64,000 nucleotides of DNA. Origin: Rhodoferax sp. GTDB lineage: Bacteria; Pseudomonadota; Gammaproteobacteria; Burkholderiales; Burkholderiaceae_C. Shown here piece by piece: positions 1-7,595 of the stretch (its first letter is position 1; each line of letters begins with the position of its first letter). The stretch lies in NCBI RefSeq assembly GCF_028688795.1, contig NZ_JAQTXM010000006.1, forward strand, positions 62,001 through 126,000, in the 5' to 3' direction. The translations under genes and the position numbers were made by a program. Under the pieces are notes generated by a model that saw only the letters and a list, made by a program, of their open reading frames with translations, was not told the DNA's origin and did not search any database.

Positions 1-1
1 G

Positions 2-295
2 TTTCCCTGGATGAACGAGATGCAAACCAAATACAGCAGCAAGGGCTTGCGTGTGGTCGCAGTCAACGTGGACCAACGCCATGCTGACGCCACCTTGTTC
101 CTGAAAGACAACCCGACCAATTTCACCGTGGCGTTTGACGCAATTGGCCAAACACCGAAGAACTACGCCATTCGCGGCATGCCCACCTCGGTGCTCATTG
201 GCCCGGACGGCAAAGTGATCAGCATTCACAACGGCTTCAAGGCCGAACATCGGGCGGAGCTGGAGACACAAATCAAGCAAGCCCTGCACCTCTGA
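2..295 (+). CDS. TlpA/ResA-like thioredoxin-fold protein, 5' end outside window
   Basis: The reading frame is already open at the left edge (residues FPW precede the first visible Met), so this is the C-terminal part of a longer gene. What remains is the second half of a TlpA-type thioredoxin fold: a strand with VVAVNVDQ, a central helix, then the cis-Pro loop in RGMPTSVLIGPDGKV. The CxxC active site would lie just upstream of the edge and cannot be seen. Family members are periplasmic, membrane-anchored disulfide reductases. It is followed after 20 bp by the DUF4266 lipoprotein gene and appears to head the DUF4266-DUF3570-ApbE operon, where it may keep cysteines of the small lipoprotein or of the cytochromes reduced (inference). 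Confidence 0.85.
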   Translation, partial: FPWMNEMQTKYSSKGLRVVAVNVDQRHADATLFLKDNPTNFTVAFDAIGQTPKNYAIRGMPTSVLIGPDGKVISIHNGFKAEHRAELETQIKQALHL

Positions 296-315
296 AACGC
301 CTCAATGGAAACCCG

Positions 316-543
316 ATGAAAAATGCTTTGATGAAGATCCTGACGGTCACGGCAATGGCGTGGCTAAGCGGCTGCAGCAGTCTGGGACAGGTCACAGCCT
401 GGGAAAAAGGCAACCTGGCCAAACCCATGATGACCTTTGAAGGCGATGCACTCGAGCAGCGCTTTGTGCAACACATCTATGGCAGCAAAGAGAACTCCAG
501 CGGCGGCTATGGCGTTGGCGGCGGCGGCTGTGGTTGCAACTAA
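316..543 (+). CDS. DUF4266 small lipoprotein with Gly/Cys-rich tail
   Basis: This 75-residue protein has a lipoprotein signal peptide with lipobox LSGC (Cys near residue 20), a short body with the DUF4266 pattern (W-x-K-G-x-LA...M, then a conserved H), and a C-terminal tail GGYGVGGGGCGCN. It should be an acylated envelope protein of about 55 residues. The family has no known biochemical function; it occurs next to DUF3570 and ApbE genes, as here. The two cysteines in the glycine-rich tail suggest metal or cofactor binding or disulfide exchange with the thioredoxin encoded just upstream, but that is a guess. It is tightly spaced between the thioredoxin and DUF3570 genes (16 bp downstream), so co-transcription is likely. 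Confidence 0.85.
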   Translation: MKNALMKILTVTAMAWLSGCSSLGQVTAWEKGNLAKPMMTFEGDALEQRFVQHIYGSKENSSGGYGVGGGGCGCN

Positions 544-558
544 AGCATAACTTTCAGC

Positions 559-1734
559 ATGAAAAAATCAAACCCCATGTCTCAGCAGCACGCCACCGGG
601 ATCTTGTTGGCCTCTTTGGTGCTACCTGGCCTGGTGGCCTTGGCCGGCTTTGCCCCTCTGTCGGCAGTTGCCGAAAACGCCCCGGAAAAAACCACCATCG
701 CCATCAAGTACGGCATCTATGACGATGGCCAGGCCGGCTGGGATCGCGTCAGCGTGAAGGCGCCGCACGTATACGTGCAGGCGCCCATCGGCAGTGAATG
801 GGCCCTTGAAGGCTCTTGGGTAGGCGACAGCGTGTCAGGCGCTTCACCGCGGTGGCATTCCCAAAAAAGCGGTGCCAGCCGGATGAGTGATTACCGCAGT
901 GCCAGCGACCTTAAAGTCACCCGCTATTTTCCCCGTGCGGCGGTGTCGGCAAGCGTGGCCTATTCTGACGAACACGACTACACCTCGACCGCCATTGGGC
1001 TGGATGCACGCTGGTCCAGCGAAGACAACAACCGAACCTGGACAGTGGGTTATGGCACGTCCAATGACAGCATCGACAACAGCCTCACCCTTGGCACTGC
1101 CATTGACAAACACAAGCGTACACATGAGTACATGGCAGGCGTCACGCAAGTGCTTACCCCCACAGACATTGCCCAACTCAACCTGACCCGCAGCGTTGGC
1201 AGCGGCTATTTCACTGACCCCTACAAACTGTTTGACCAGCGCCCCGAGCAGCGCAACACCTGGATTGCATTGGCACGCTGGAACCACTATGTTGAGCGTT
1301 TTGACGCCGCCATTCACAGCAGCTACCGCTATTACAGCGACACCTTTGGCGTGAACTCACACACTTTTGGGGTTGAATGGGTGCAACCCATTGGCAAATG
1401 GACGTTCACGCCAGGCGTGCGCTACTACAGCCAGAGCGCAGCCAATTTCTACTTTGACGCGGTGCTGGACGCACAAGGTCAATACGACCTGGGTGCCACG
1501 CTGGCGCCTACAGGCAACATGACTTACAAGTCCGCCGACCAGCGTCTTTCTGCCTTTGGTGCGGTCACACTGTCGATCAAGGCCAGCTATGCCGTCACAC
1601 CCAACACCGTGGTGGATGTCAAGTTTGAGAACTACCGCCAGACCTCGGGGTTGCACCTGGGCGGCAGCGGTAGTCCAGGGTTAGACACGTTCAATGCCAA
1701 CTTCACCCAAGTTGGCCTGACGCACCGCTTCTAG
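559..1734 (+). CDS. DUF3570 outer-membrane beta-barrel, candidate flavinylation target
   Basis: A 391-residue protein with an N-terminal signal peptide (cleavage probably near AVA-EN, residue 38-40) followed by alternating aromatic/polar strands and ending in F, typical of an outer-membrane barrel; the C-terminal residues are THRF. It matches DUF3570. Near the mature N-terminus it has D90-S-V-S-G-A-S96, the pattern that ApbE enzymes modify in NqrB/C and RnfG (D-x-x-S/T-G-A-T/S), and a second SGAS at 104-107. With an ApbE gene 10 bp downstream, covalent FMN on Ser96 is a reasonable proposal. The ATG at 559 is used; an alternative Met at residue 7 would shorten the n-region only slightly. Function of the family is not established. 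Confidence 0.85.
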   Translation: MKKSNPMSQQHATGILLASLVLPGLVALAGFAPLSAVAENAPEKTTIAIKYGIYDDGQAGWDRVSVKAPHVYVQAPIGSEWALEGSWVGDSVSGASPRWHSQKSGASRMSDYRSASDLKVTRYFPRAAVSASVAYSDEHDYTSTAIGLDARWSSEDNNRTWTVGYGTSNDSIDNSLTLGTAIDKHKRTHEYMAGVTQVLTPTDIAQLNLTRSVGSGYFTDPYKLFDQRPEQRNTWIALARWNHYVERFDAAIHSSYRYYSDTFGVNSHTFGVEWVQPIGKWTFTPGVRYYSQSAANFYFDAVLDAQGQYDLGATLAPTGNMTYKSADQRLSAFGAVTLSIKASYAVTPNTVVDVKFENYRQTSGLHLGGSGSPGLDTFNANFTQVGLTHRF

Positions 1735-1744
1735 AAAGCCGTCC

Positions 1745-2674
1745 ATGAGCCGCTGGCGCGCGTTGCGTTTTGACTTTTCAGCCATGGCCTCGCCTTGTAG
1801 CTTGCTGCTTGATGGCCAGGATGAACGCGTCATGCGTCGGGCTGCCAAGGCGGCGATCGCCGAGGTGCAGCGCATTGAACACAAATTTTCACGTTTCCGC
1901 GCCGCCAGCGTCATCAGCAGTATCAACCGTGCGGCCGGGATGGCGGCCGTGCCAGTAGATGCCGAAACCATGGGCCTGCTTGACTTTGCCCAAGCGCTTT
2001 GGGTGCAAAGCGAGGGCTTGTTTGACATCACCTCCGGGGTGTTGCAACGTGCCTGGGACTTCAAACAAGCCAAGCGACCCACAGCGACCCAGCTGCAGGC
2101 CTTGCTGCCCTTGGTAGGCTTGCAAGGGCTTGAGCGCCAGGGCCGCAAAGTGCGTTTGACACAGCCCGGTATGACGCTGGATTTTGGCGGCTTTGGCAAA
2201 GAATACGCCGCCGACCGGGCTGCTGCCGTGCTGCAAAGCCATGGGTTTGCACACGCTTTGGTGAATTTGGGAGGTGATTTACACGCTTTGGGTGGGCGTG
2301 GCCTGCCAGAACTGCAAGGTACAGCCTGGCAAATCGACATGGCACACCCCCGGCCCGACACGGCAAGTGCAGCCAAAACGTTGGCGACATTGGCACTGTC
2401 ACGCGGTGGCCTGGCCACCAGTGGCGACTACGAACGGTTTTTTATTCAGGATGGGGTGCGCTATTGCCACGTGCTAAACCCACAGACGGGTTGGCCGGTG
2501 AGCCACTGGCAGTCCATCAGCGTGCTGACCAGCAACACCACCACAGCAGGTGCGGCAGCCACTATCGCCATGCTCAAAGGTCCGAACGCTGTGGATTGGC
2601 TGCAATCGCAAAACCTGCGTTACCTGGCCGTGCAGCACGATGGCCAGGTGTTGCGCGGCCCAAGTGCTTGTTGA
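1745..2674 (+). CDS. apbE: FAD:protein FMN transferase, ApbE family
   Basis: A 309-residue ApbE-type enzyme, which transfers FMN from FAD to Ser/Thr of envelope redox proteins. Visible family marks are the S-R-F-R-x-x-S-x-I-S-x-I-N block near residues 50-60, the GLFDITSGVL loop, DFGGFGKEYAADRA (the usual DLGGIAKGYAVD), NLGGD, and HVLNPQTGWPV. In the C-terminal metal-binding segment the usual A-D-A-x-x-T reads A-G-A-A-A-T, so the Asp ligand of the Mg site appears to be Gly while the Thr is kept. No clear signal peptide is visible, whereas many ApbE proteins are lipoproteins. It starts 10 bp after the DUF3570 gene, its likely substrate. Confidence 0.9.
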   Translation: MSRWRALRFDFSAMASPCSLLLDGQDERVMRRAAKAAIAEVQRIEHKFSRFRAASVISSINRAAGMAAVPVDAETMGLLDFAQALWVQSEGLFDITSGVLQRAWDFKQAKRPTATQLQALLPLVGLQGLERQGRKVRLTQPGMTLDFGGFGKEYAADRAAAVLQSHGFAHALVNLGGDLHALGGRGLPELQGTAWQIDMAHPRPDTASAAKTLATLALSRGGLATSGDYERFFIQDGVRYCHVLNPQTGWPVSHWQSISVLTSNTTTAGAAATIAMLKGPNAVDWLQSQNLRYLAVQHDGQVLRGPSAC

Positions 2675-2807
2675 GCCTGCTGCCTGTTCCACCCACCATT
2701 TTTCGTGCACATACAAGCGTCTATCCACATCTGTCTATGCGCTCACGACATCTATTCCCATTCCAACTTTCTTAGCTTTCACCCACCCCGCCCCGAGGAA
2801 CTTCACC

Positions 2808-4307
2808 ATGACAAACACCACGCACTATTTTTCACTTGGCCTGATCACCGCAGCTGTGGCCACGCTCACCGCTTGCGGCGGAGGCAGCAGCAGTAACGAA
2901 CCCGCAGTCGCGCCGACCATCTCCGGCGTGGCCGCCACCGGTCTGGCCATTTCTGGCGGCAGTGTGTCCCTTAAATGCGTCAGCGGCACGGCAGCTGCCG
3001 TCGCCACCAACACCGATGGCAGCTACAACGTACCTGCTACTGGCCTGACCTTGCCGTGCCTGGCACGGGTGGATTTCGGCACCGCACAAAAACTCCACAC
3101 TTTGGTCAGCGCATTGGGCAACGCCAACATCACCCCAGTCACTGACTTGGTCCTTGCCAACCTTGTCAAAGGCACTGCGGCCTCGGCTTTTGACAACTTT
3201 GACGCCGCCACGGTCAAGACCTACGACGCTGCCAAGGTGTCTGCTGCCCTGACCGGCGTCAAGGCTTACCTGACCAGTCTGGGCGTGGACACATCCAGGT
3301 TGGCGCTTGACCCCATTGGCACCAAACTGGTCGCGGCCACGGTGGCCTTGCCTGGCATTGGCGACGACACCGATCAGGTGCTGGACCAGCTCAAGATCAA
3401 GCTGGGGACAAAAACCATAGAAGCGGCTGGCCTCGAACTAGCCGCTATCACACCCACACCAGCGCCTGCGGCACCCACACCGGTGGCGTCGTCACCCGCA
3501 GCAGCGGCATCGGCCACGCAACCCGCGGCGTCTGCCCCTGCATCGACGCCAGCACCCGCCGCACAAACCATCACGTTTGCTGGCCCTGGCGCCCAGACTC
3601 TGGGCGCATCACCTGCTGCATTGAGCGCCGCCACAAGTTCTGGGCTAGCCGCTACCTTCACATCTGCAACGTCTGCGGTGTGCACGGTCAGTGGCACAGC
3701 ATTGACGCTAGTGGCTGTAGGCAACTGCACCATCACTGCCAACCAGGCTGGCAACACCGGCTACGCAGCTGCCACACCGGTCTCAATCACATTCAAAGTG
3801 GCTGCTGCGCCTCTCAAAGCACAGGCCATCACGTTTGCGCAACCAGCCAACCAGACCATGGGCGTAGCCACACCGGCCTTGAGTGCCAATGCGGATTCCG
3901 GACTCGCGGTCAGCTTTGCGTCCACTACACCGGCAGTTTGCACGGTGAGTGGCGTAACGCTGACGCTGGTGGCGGCAGGCACTTGCAGCGTCACGGCAAC
4001 CCAGACGGGCAATGCCAGTTTCTCTGGCGCAACAGCGGTGGCACGTAGCTTCACCGTGGCCGCAGCACCTGTGGTGAATTCTGCAGCCAACGGCAAAGTG
4101 CTGTACACCACGAACAGCGTTTTAAGTTGTGCAAATTGCCACGGCACGCCGCCGAGCCTTCAGAAAGTTCTGAACGGCGCAAATAACCCAACTCGCATTC
4201 TGAGCGCGATCAACAGCAACGCCGGCGGCATGGGCATGTTCGCAGGAAAGCTTTCCACGCAGCAGTTGAATGACTTGGCTGCTTACCTGGCCACCCCCAA
4301 TCTGTAA
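2808..4307 (+). CDS. Lipoprotein with Ig-like repeats and C-terminal monohaem cytochrome c domain
   Basis: I start this at the ATG 2808, behind GAGGAA, because it gives a lipoprotein signal ending LTAC (499 residues); an upstream in-frame start would put coding in front of the signal peptide. After a GGGSSS linker comes an N-terminal domain (about 30-210), an Ala/Pro/Ser-rich linker (about 220-260), two Ig/cadherin-like repeats sharing the pattern QxITFA...VCTVSG..LTLVA.G.C..TA, and a haem c domain with CANCH at 441-445 and a probable Met ligand in GGMG. The haem domain closely resembles that of the next gene. It should be a membrane-tethered cytochrome on a long stalk, able to carry electrons across or outside the outer membrane (inference). 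Confidence 0.85.
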   Translation: MTNTTHYFSLGLITAAVATLTACGGGSSSNEPAVAPTISGVAATGLAISGGSVSLKCVSGTAAAVATNTDGSYNVPATGLTLPCLARVDFGTAQKLHTLVSALGNANITPVTDLVLANLVKGTAASAFDNFDAATVKTYDAAKVSAALTGVKAYLTSLGVDTSRLALDPIGTKLVAATVALPGIGDDTDQVLDQLKIKLGTKTIEAAGLELAAITPTPAPAAPTPVASSPAAAASATQPAASAPASTPAPAAQTITFAGPGAQTLGASPAALSAATSSGLAATFTSATSAVCTVSGTALTLVAVGNCTITANQAGNTGYAAATPVSITFKVAAAPLKAQAITFAQPANQTMGVATPALSANADSGLAVSFASTTPAVCTVSGVTLTLVAAGTCSVTATQTGNASFSGATAVARSFTVAAAPVVNSAANGKVLYTTNSVLSCANCHGTPPSLQKVLNGANNPTRILSAINSNAGGMGMFAGKLSTQQLNDLAAYLATPNL

Positions 4308-4314
4308 CGCAAAA

Positions 4315-4361
4315 CCGATGCATCAGCACGCTCGATGACTTGCATCGGGTACTGCTGATGC
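4315..4361 (+). promoter_or_regulatory. Two mutually exclusive inverted repeats between the cytochrome lipoprotein genes
   Basis: CCGATGCA (4315-4322) pairs perfectly with TGCATCGG (4341-4348), and GCATCAGCA (4320-4328) pairs perfectly with TGCTGATGC (4353-4361). The two left arms share 4320-4322, so an RNA could form one stem or the other but not both. The site lies in the 122-bp gap between the two lipoprotein cytochrome genes. No T-run follows, so it is not a simple terminator; it could be a processing or attenuation site. Confidence 0.5.
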
Positions 4362-4429
4362 CACGCTTAAACGCCAAGTTGCCGCTTAGCGTCAGCAAGG
4401 CCAATCCAACACAACTACCGGAGCTCACC

Positions 4430-5647
4430 ATGAAATTTCACACCAACCACTTCACCCTCAGCCTGATTTCAGCTGCGGCCCTGACCCTCACCGCTTGCGG
4501 CGGTGGGGGTGGCAGTACCGCCACGGCACCTGCAAGCCTCACCGCTGCAGCACTTACACCAGTCACCACCACGGTCATGGACGGCTTGATCAGCAACGCA
4601 CAGGTTTGCGTGGACAGCAACAACGACGGCATTTGTCAAACAACTGAAACCCAAGGGCGCACCAATGCCGCCGGCCAGGTCACACTCAATGTGCCCACAG
4701 CCGACCTGGCAACTGTCACCTTGGTCGCTCAAATTGGTCTGGACGCCACCGACGCTGACACTGGTGCCGTGAAAACGGCCTACAGCATGCAAACGCCAGC
4801 GGGCAAGCACAGTGTGATCAGCCCACTGACCACCTTGGTCCAAACGAAGATTGACGCCGACAAAGCAGCCGGAGTCAACACCAGCATTGAGACTGCTGAA
4901 ACCCATATCAAGAGCCAAATGGGTCTGACGGCGACCACCGTGTCTGTTTTTGACGACTATGTTGCCAAACGCAGCAGCAGTGACGATCACAAAAAAGCCG
5001 GCGTGTTTGCCGCAACCTATGTGCTGAGCGTTCAAAAATCCAAGGAGCATGATGCGCAGGCGACGGCCTCAGGGACAGCGTCCACTTGCCCCACAAGCAG
5101 CACCCAATTAGCCAGTGCGAACGCCGAAACACGCACCAGCAGCGAAAAAAATGACAGCAGTGAAAGCCATTCCAGCAATGAACAGAGCGAGCAGGACGAA
5201 CACGCCAGGGAAGACCACATCGAAAGCAACTTGCTGAATAACCTGGAAGCTATTCGTCAAATCGCAGAGTCTGACCACAGTAACAAAACTTCAGATGACA
5301 TCAAAAACCTGGTGCCTTATGTGCCTGCATGTGCCACAACGGGCACCGTGACGCCAACAACGCCTGTAACGCCTGTCACACCAACAGTACCCACAACGCC
5401 GACAACACCTGCAGCGCCCACGGCATCAGCCACTGCAGGCAAAGCCAGTTACATGAGTTTGTGTATTGCATGCCACACCGCAACCCCGGCCAACAATGTC
5501 AGCAAAATTCTGAAGGGGGCCAATGCCTCAAACACAATTTTGAGCGCCATCAGCAGCAACAAGGGCGGCATGGGCTACTTGAGCAGTTCAGTAAACGCCA
5601 CCGTTGCCAGCAACATTGCCGCTTATCTGGCCACGCCCGGCATTTAA
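4430..5647 (+). CDS. Lipoprotein with EF-hand-like motif, Thr/Pro stalk and C-terminal monohaem cytochrome c domain
   Basis: The start at ATG 4430 gives a lipoprotein signal ending LTAC followed by GGGGG (405 residues). The N-terminal domain contains DSNNDGICQTTE, a dockerin/EF-hand-like D-x-N-x-D-G-x5-E loop. A strongly acidic Ser/Glu/His segment (about residues 235-270) follows, then a TPTTPVTPVTP-type stalk and a haem c domain with CIACH at 345-349. Its last 63 residues mirror those of the preceding gene (GAN...ILSAI-SN-GGMG...AAYLATP), including the probable axial Met, so the haem modules are paralogous while the rest differs. Probably an envelope electron carrier working with its neighbour; the partner enzyme is unknown. 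Confidence 0.85.
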   Translation: MKFHTNHFTLSLISAAALTLTACGGGGGSTATAPASLTAAALTPVTTTVMDGLISNAQVCVDSNNDGICQTTETQGRTNAAGQVTLNVPTADLATVTLVAQIGLDATDADTGAVKTAYSMQTPAGKHSVISPLTTLVQTKIDADKAAGVNTSIETAETHIKSQMGLTATTVSVFDDYVAKRSSSDDHKKAGVFAATYVLSVQKSKEHDAQATASGTASTCPTSSTQLASANAETRTSSEKNDSSESHSSNEQSEQDEHAREDHIESNLLNNLEAIRQIAESDHSNKTSDDIKNLVPYVPACATTGTVTPTTPVTPVTPTVPTTPTTPAAPTASATAGKASYMSLCIACHTATPANNVSKILKGANASNTILSAISSNKGGMGYLSSSVNATVASNIAAYLATPGI

Positions 5648-5657
5648 CAGGCTCTTT

Positions 5658-5674
5658 GCGCACAACCCGTGCGC
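5658..5674. terminator. Hairpin between convergent genes
   Basis: GCGCAC (5658-5663) and GTGCGC (5669-5674) form a perfect 6-bp stem with a 5-base loop, placed between the stop codons of the cytochrome lipoprotein and glutathione peroxidase genes. Neither side has a good T-run, so termination is possible but unproven. Confidence 0.35.
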
Positions 5675-5680
5675 CTGATC

Positions 5681-6166
5681 TCAAGCGGCCAGAGCTGCCT
5701 CAATGTCTTCATTCAGGCTCTCTGGCATGTCGGTAGGCGCATAACGCTTGCGCACTTGGCCATTTTTCCCCACCAGAAACTTGGTGAAATTCCACTTGAT
5801 GCGCTTGCTGCCCAGCAGGCCAGGCGCTTCTGAACAAAGCCAGTGGTAGAGCGGGTGTGCCTGCTCGCCATTGACCTCTATCTTGGCCATCATCGGAAAC
5901 GTCACGCCGTAATTACGCTGGCAAAAGCTTGCAATCTCGTCATTCGTGCCCGCATCTTGCGCGCCAAACTGGTTGCACGGAAAGCCCAGCACCACCAGAC
6001 CATCTTTGCCATAGCGCTCATGCAACTGCTCAAGCCCGGTGAATTGCGGCGTGAAACCGCAGGCGCTGGCGGTATTGACAATCAACAAGGCTTTGCCTTT
6101 GAACTGATTCATGGCAACAGATTTGCCGTCGATTGACAGCGCCTCGAAGTCATAAACCGTTGTCAT
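5681..6166 (-). CDS. Glutathione peroxidase family thiol peroxidase
   Basis: A 161-residue glutathione-peroxidase fold protein reducing hydroperoxides. The peroxidatic Cys lies in NTASACGFTPQ (about residue 36), followed by the family blocks LGFPCNQFG (with the second Cys that usually acts as resolving residue in thioredoxin-dependent members) and KWNFTKFLV, which supplies the catalytic Trp and Asn. It has no signal peptide, so it acts in the cytoplasm. Length is normal for bacterial BtuE/Gpo proteins. It lies 20 bp downstream of lplT on the same strand and may share its transcript. Confidence 0.93.
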   Translation of the reverse strand: MTTVYDFEALSIDGKSVAMNQFKGKALLIVNTASACGFTPQFTGLEQLHERYGKDGLVVLGFPCNQFGAQDAGTNDEIASFCQRNYGVTFPMMAKIEVNGEQAHPLYHWLCSEAPGLLGSKRIKWNFTKFLVGKNGQVRKRYAPTDMPESLNEDIEAALAA

Positions 6167-6186
6167 TCCTTGCCCTTCATATTCGC

Positions 6187-7476
6187 TTAGCCATGCGCCT
6201 TGTCGTTTCTGGCAATGGCTAGCAAGCGCTCAATTTCGTCGGCATGCTGCACCAGATTGCGTGCGTGCCAGCGGCGAATCAGCAGCATAAAGCCGGCAAT
6301 CACCACGCCAAACCCGGTGATGGCCACAAAAGTTGGCACCCCCAACCCGGTGGACAGGCTGTAAAGCGCGCCCAAGCCCAAAATGCAGGCCTGTTCATTG
6401 AAGTTTTGCACCGCAATCGAGCGCCCAGCCCCCATCAAATTATGGCCACGGTGCTGCAACAAGGCGTTCATGGGCACCACCAAAAAGCCGCCCAGGGCCC
6501 CCAGCATGATCAAAAACGGTGCTGCCACCCAAACATTGGTAATGAAGATCAGGCCAATGATCAGCAAGCCCATCACGATACCCAAGGTGATCACGCGGGG
6601 GCCATCTTCAAGCTTCATGCGCATGGAAGCGGCCATGGCGCCAACCGCCATGCCAATGGCGACCACACCTTGCAAGGCAGACGCCTGCGTAACCGAATAC
6701 CCCAGCGCAGCCGCCGCCCAAGCCAGCACAATAAAACGCAAATTGCCGGCCACGCCCCAAATCAGCGTGGTGGCCGCCAGAGAGATTTGACCCAGCTTGT
6801 CACGCCACAAGCGGGCGTTGCAGGTCCAGAAATCAGGCAACAGGGCCAGCAAGTGCCGCGGCTTGGGCATGGGCCGCATCAGCACACCGGTGAGCGGAAT
6901 ATGGGTGTTGAACCAAGTAGCCAACAAGTAGACAAAAATCAGCACGGCAATGGCGGCTTCAGGCGGGGTGTCCACGGAGGTCGTGATGAATGGAAAATCA
7001 ACCGCCAGCAGGTGCGGTGATATCAATGACCCCACCAGTTGCCCACCCAGCAGCACGCCCAAAATGATTGAGCCAATCGTCAGCCCCTCGATCCAGCCAT
7101 TGGCTTTAACCAGTTGCGAGGCTGGCAGCAGTTCGGTCAGGATGCCGTACTTGGCCGGTGAATAAGCGGCAGCGCCCAGCCCCACCACCGCGTAAGCGAG
7201 CAGCGGGTGCGTGCCAAACAACATGAAGAGGCAGCCTGCCACTTTGATGAAGTTGCTGATCAGCATGACCCGGCCTTTGGGCATGGAATCGGCAAAAGCC
7301 CCGACAAAAGGCGCCAAAACCACGTAAAACAAGGCAAACATGGGCACCAATGCGGCCTGCTGCCACTCGGGCGCCTTGCTGGTGCGCAGCAATTGCACGG
7401 CAGCGACGAACAAGGCATTGTCGGCAAGCGAGCTGAAAAACTGCGCTGCCATGATGGTAAAGAAGCCGCGTTTCAT
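6187..7476 (-). CDS. lplT: Lysophospholipid transporter LplT (MFS)
   Basis: A 429-residue major-facilitator protein. The N-terminus [27 protein letters not shown] is the LplT pattern (AQF-S-x-x-DNAL), and hydrophobic segments run throughout. LplT flips lysophospholipids across the inner membrane for reacylation. I choose ATG 7476 because residues encoded upstream of it lack similarity to the family and include a polar stretch; an ATG at 7509 would add 11 residues. The gene is divergent from alr with a 119-bp gap. No Aas acyltransferase domain is fused or adjacent here, unlike in enterobacteria. Confidence 0.9.
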   Translation of the reverse strand: MKRGFFTIMAAQFFSSLADNALFVAAVQLLRTSKAPEWQQAALVPMFALFYVVLAPFVGAFADSMPKGRVMLISNFIKVAGCLFMLFGTHPLLAYAVVGLGAAAYSPAKYGILTELLPASQLVKANGWIEGLTIGSIILGVLLGGQLVGSLISPHLLAVDFPFITTSVDTPPEAAIAVLIFVYLLATWFNTHIPLTGVLMRPMPKPRHLLALLPDFWTCNARLWRDKLGQISLAATTLIWGVAGNLRFIVLAWAAAALGYSVTQASALQGVVAIGMAVGAMAASMRMKLEDGPRVITLGIVMGLLIIGLIFITNVWVAAPFLIMLGALGGFLVVPMNALLQHRGHNLMGAGRSIAVQNFNEQACILGLGALYSLSTGLGVPTFVAITGFGVVIAGFMLLIRRWHARNLVQHADEIERLLAIARNDKAHG

Positions 7477-7595
7477 CGATATTGTTGGCGACCGCTTGTT
7501 GCGGCGCATTAAGGGGTGACGTGTCTCCAAACGGTACGGGTTATAGCACGGCACGGCAGTGTCAAAATCAGCCCACTGCATTAATCCACACCACC

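Noticed and set aside
3418..3460. Possible repeat copy in the cytochrome lipoprotein gene (GCGGCT...AGCCGC)
   Set aside because: Only a few bases fit the repeat core; the inverted repeat is explained by Ala/Glu codons.
6244..7020. Long open frame (258 codons) on the plus strand opposite lplT
   Set aside because: Composition rich in Gln, His and Asn without any fold pattern; it is the antisense shadow of a GC-rich membrane protein gene.
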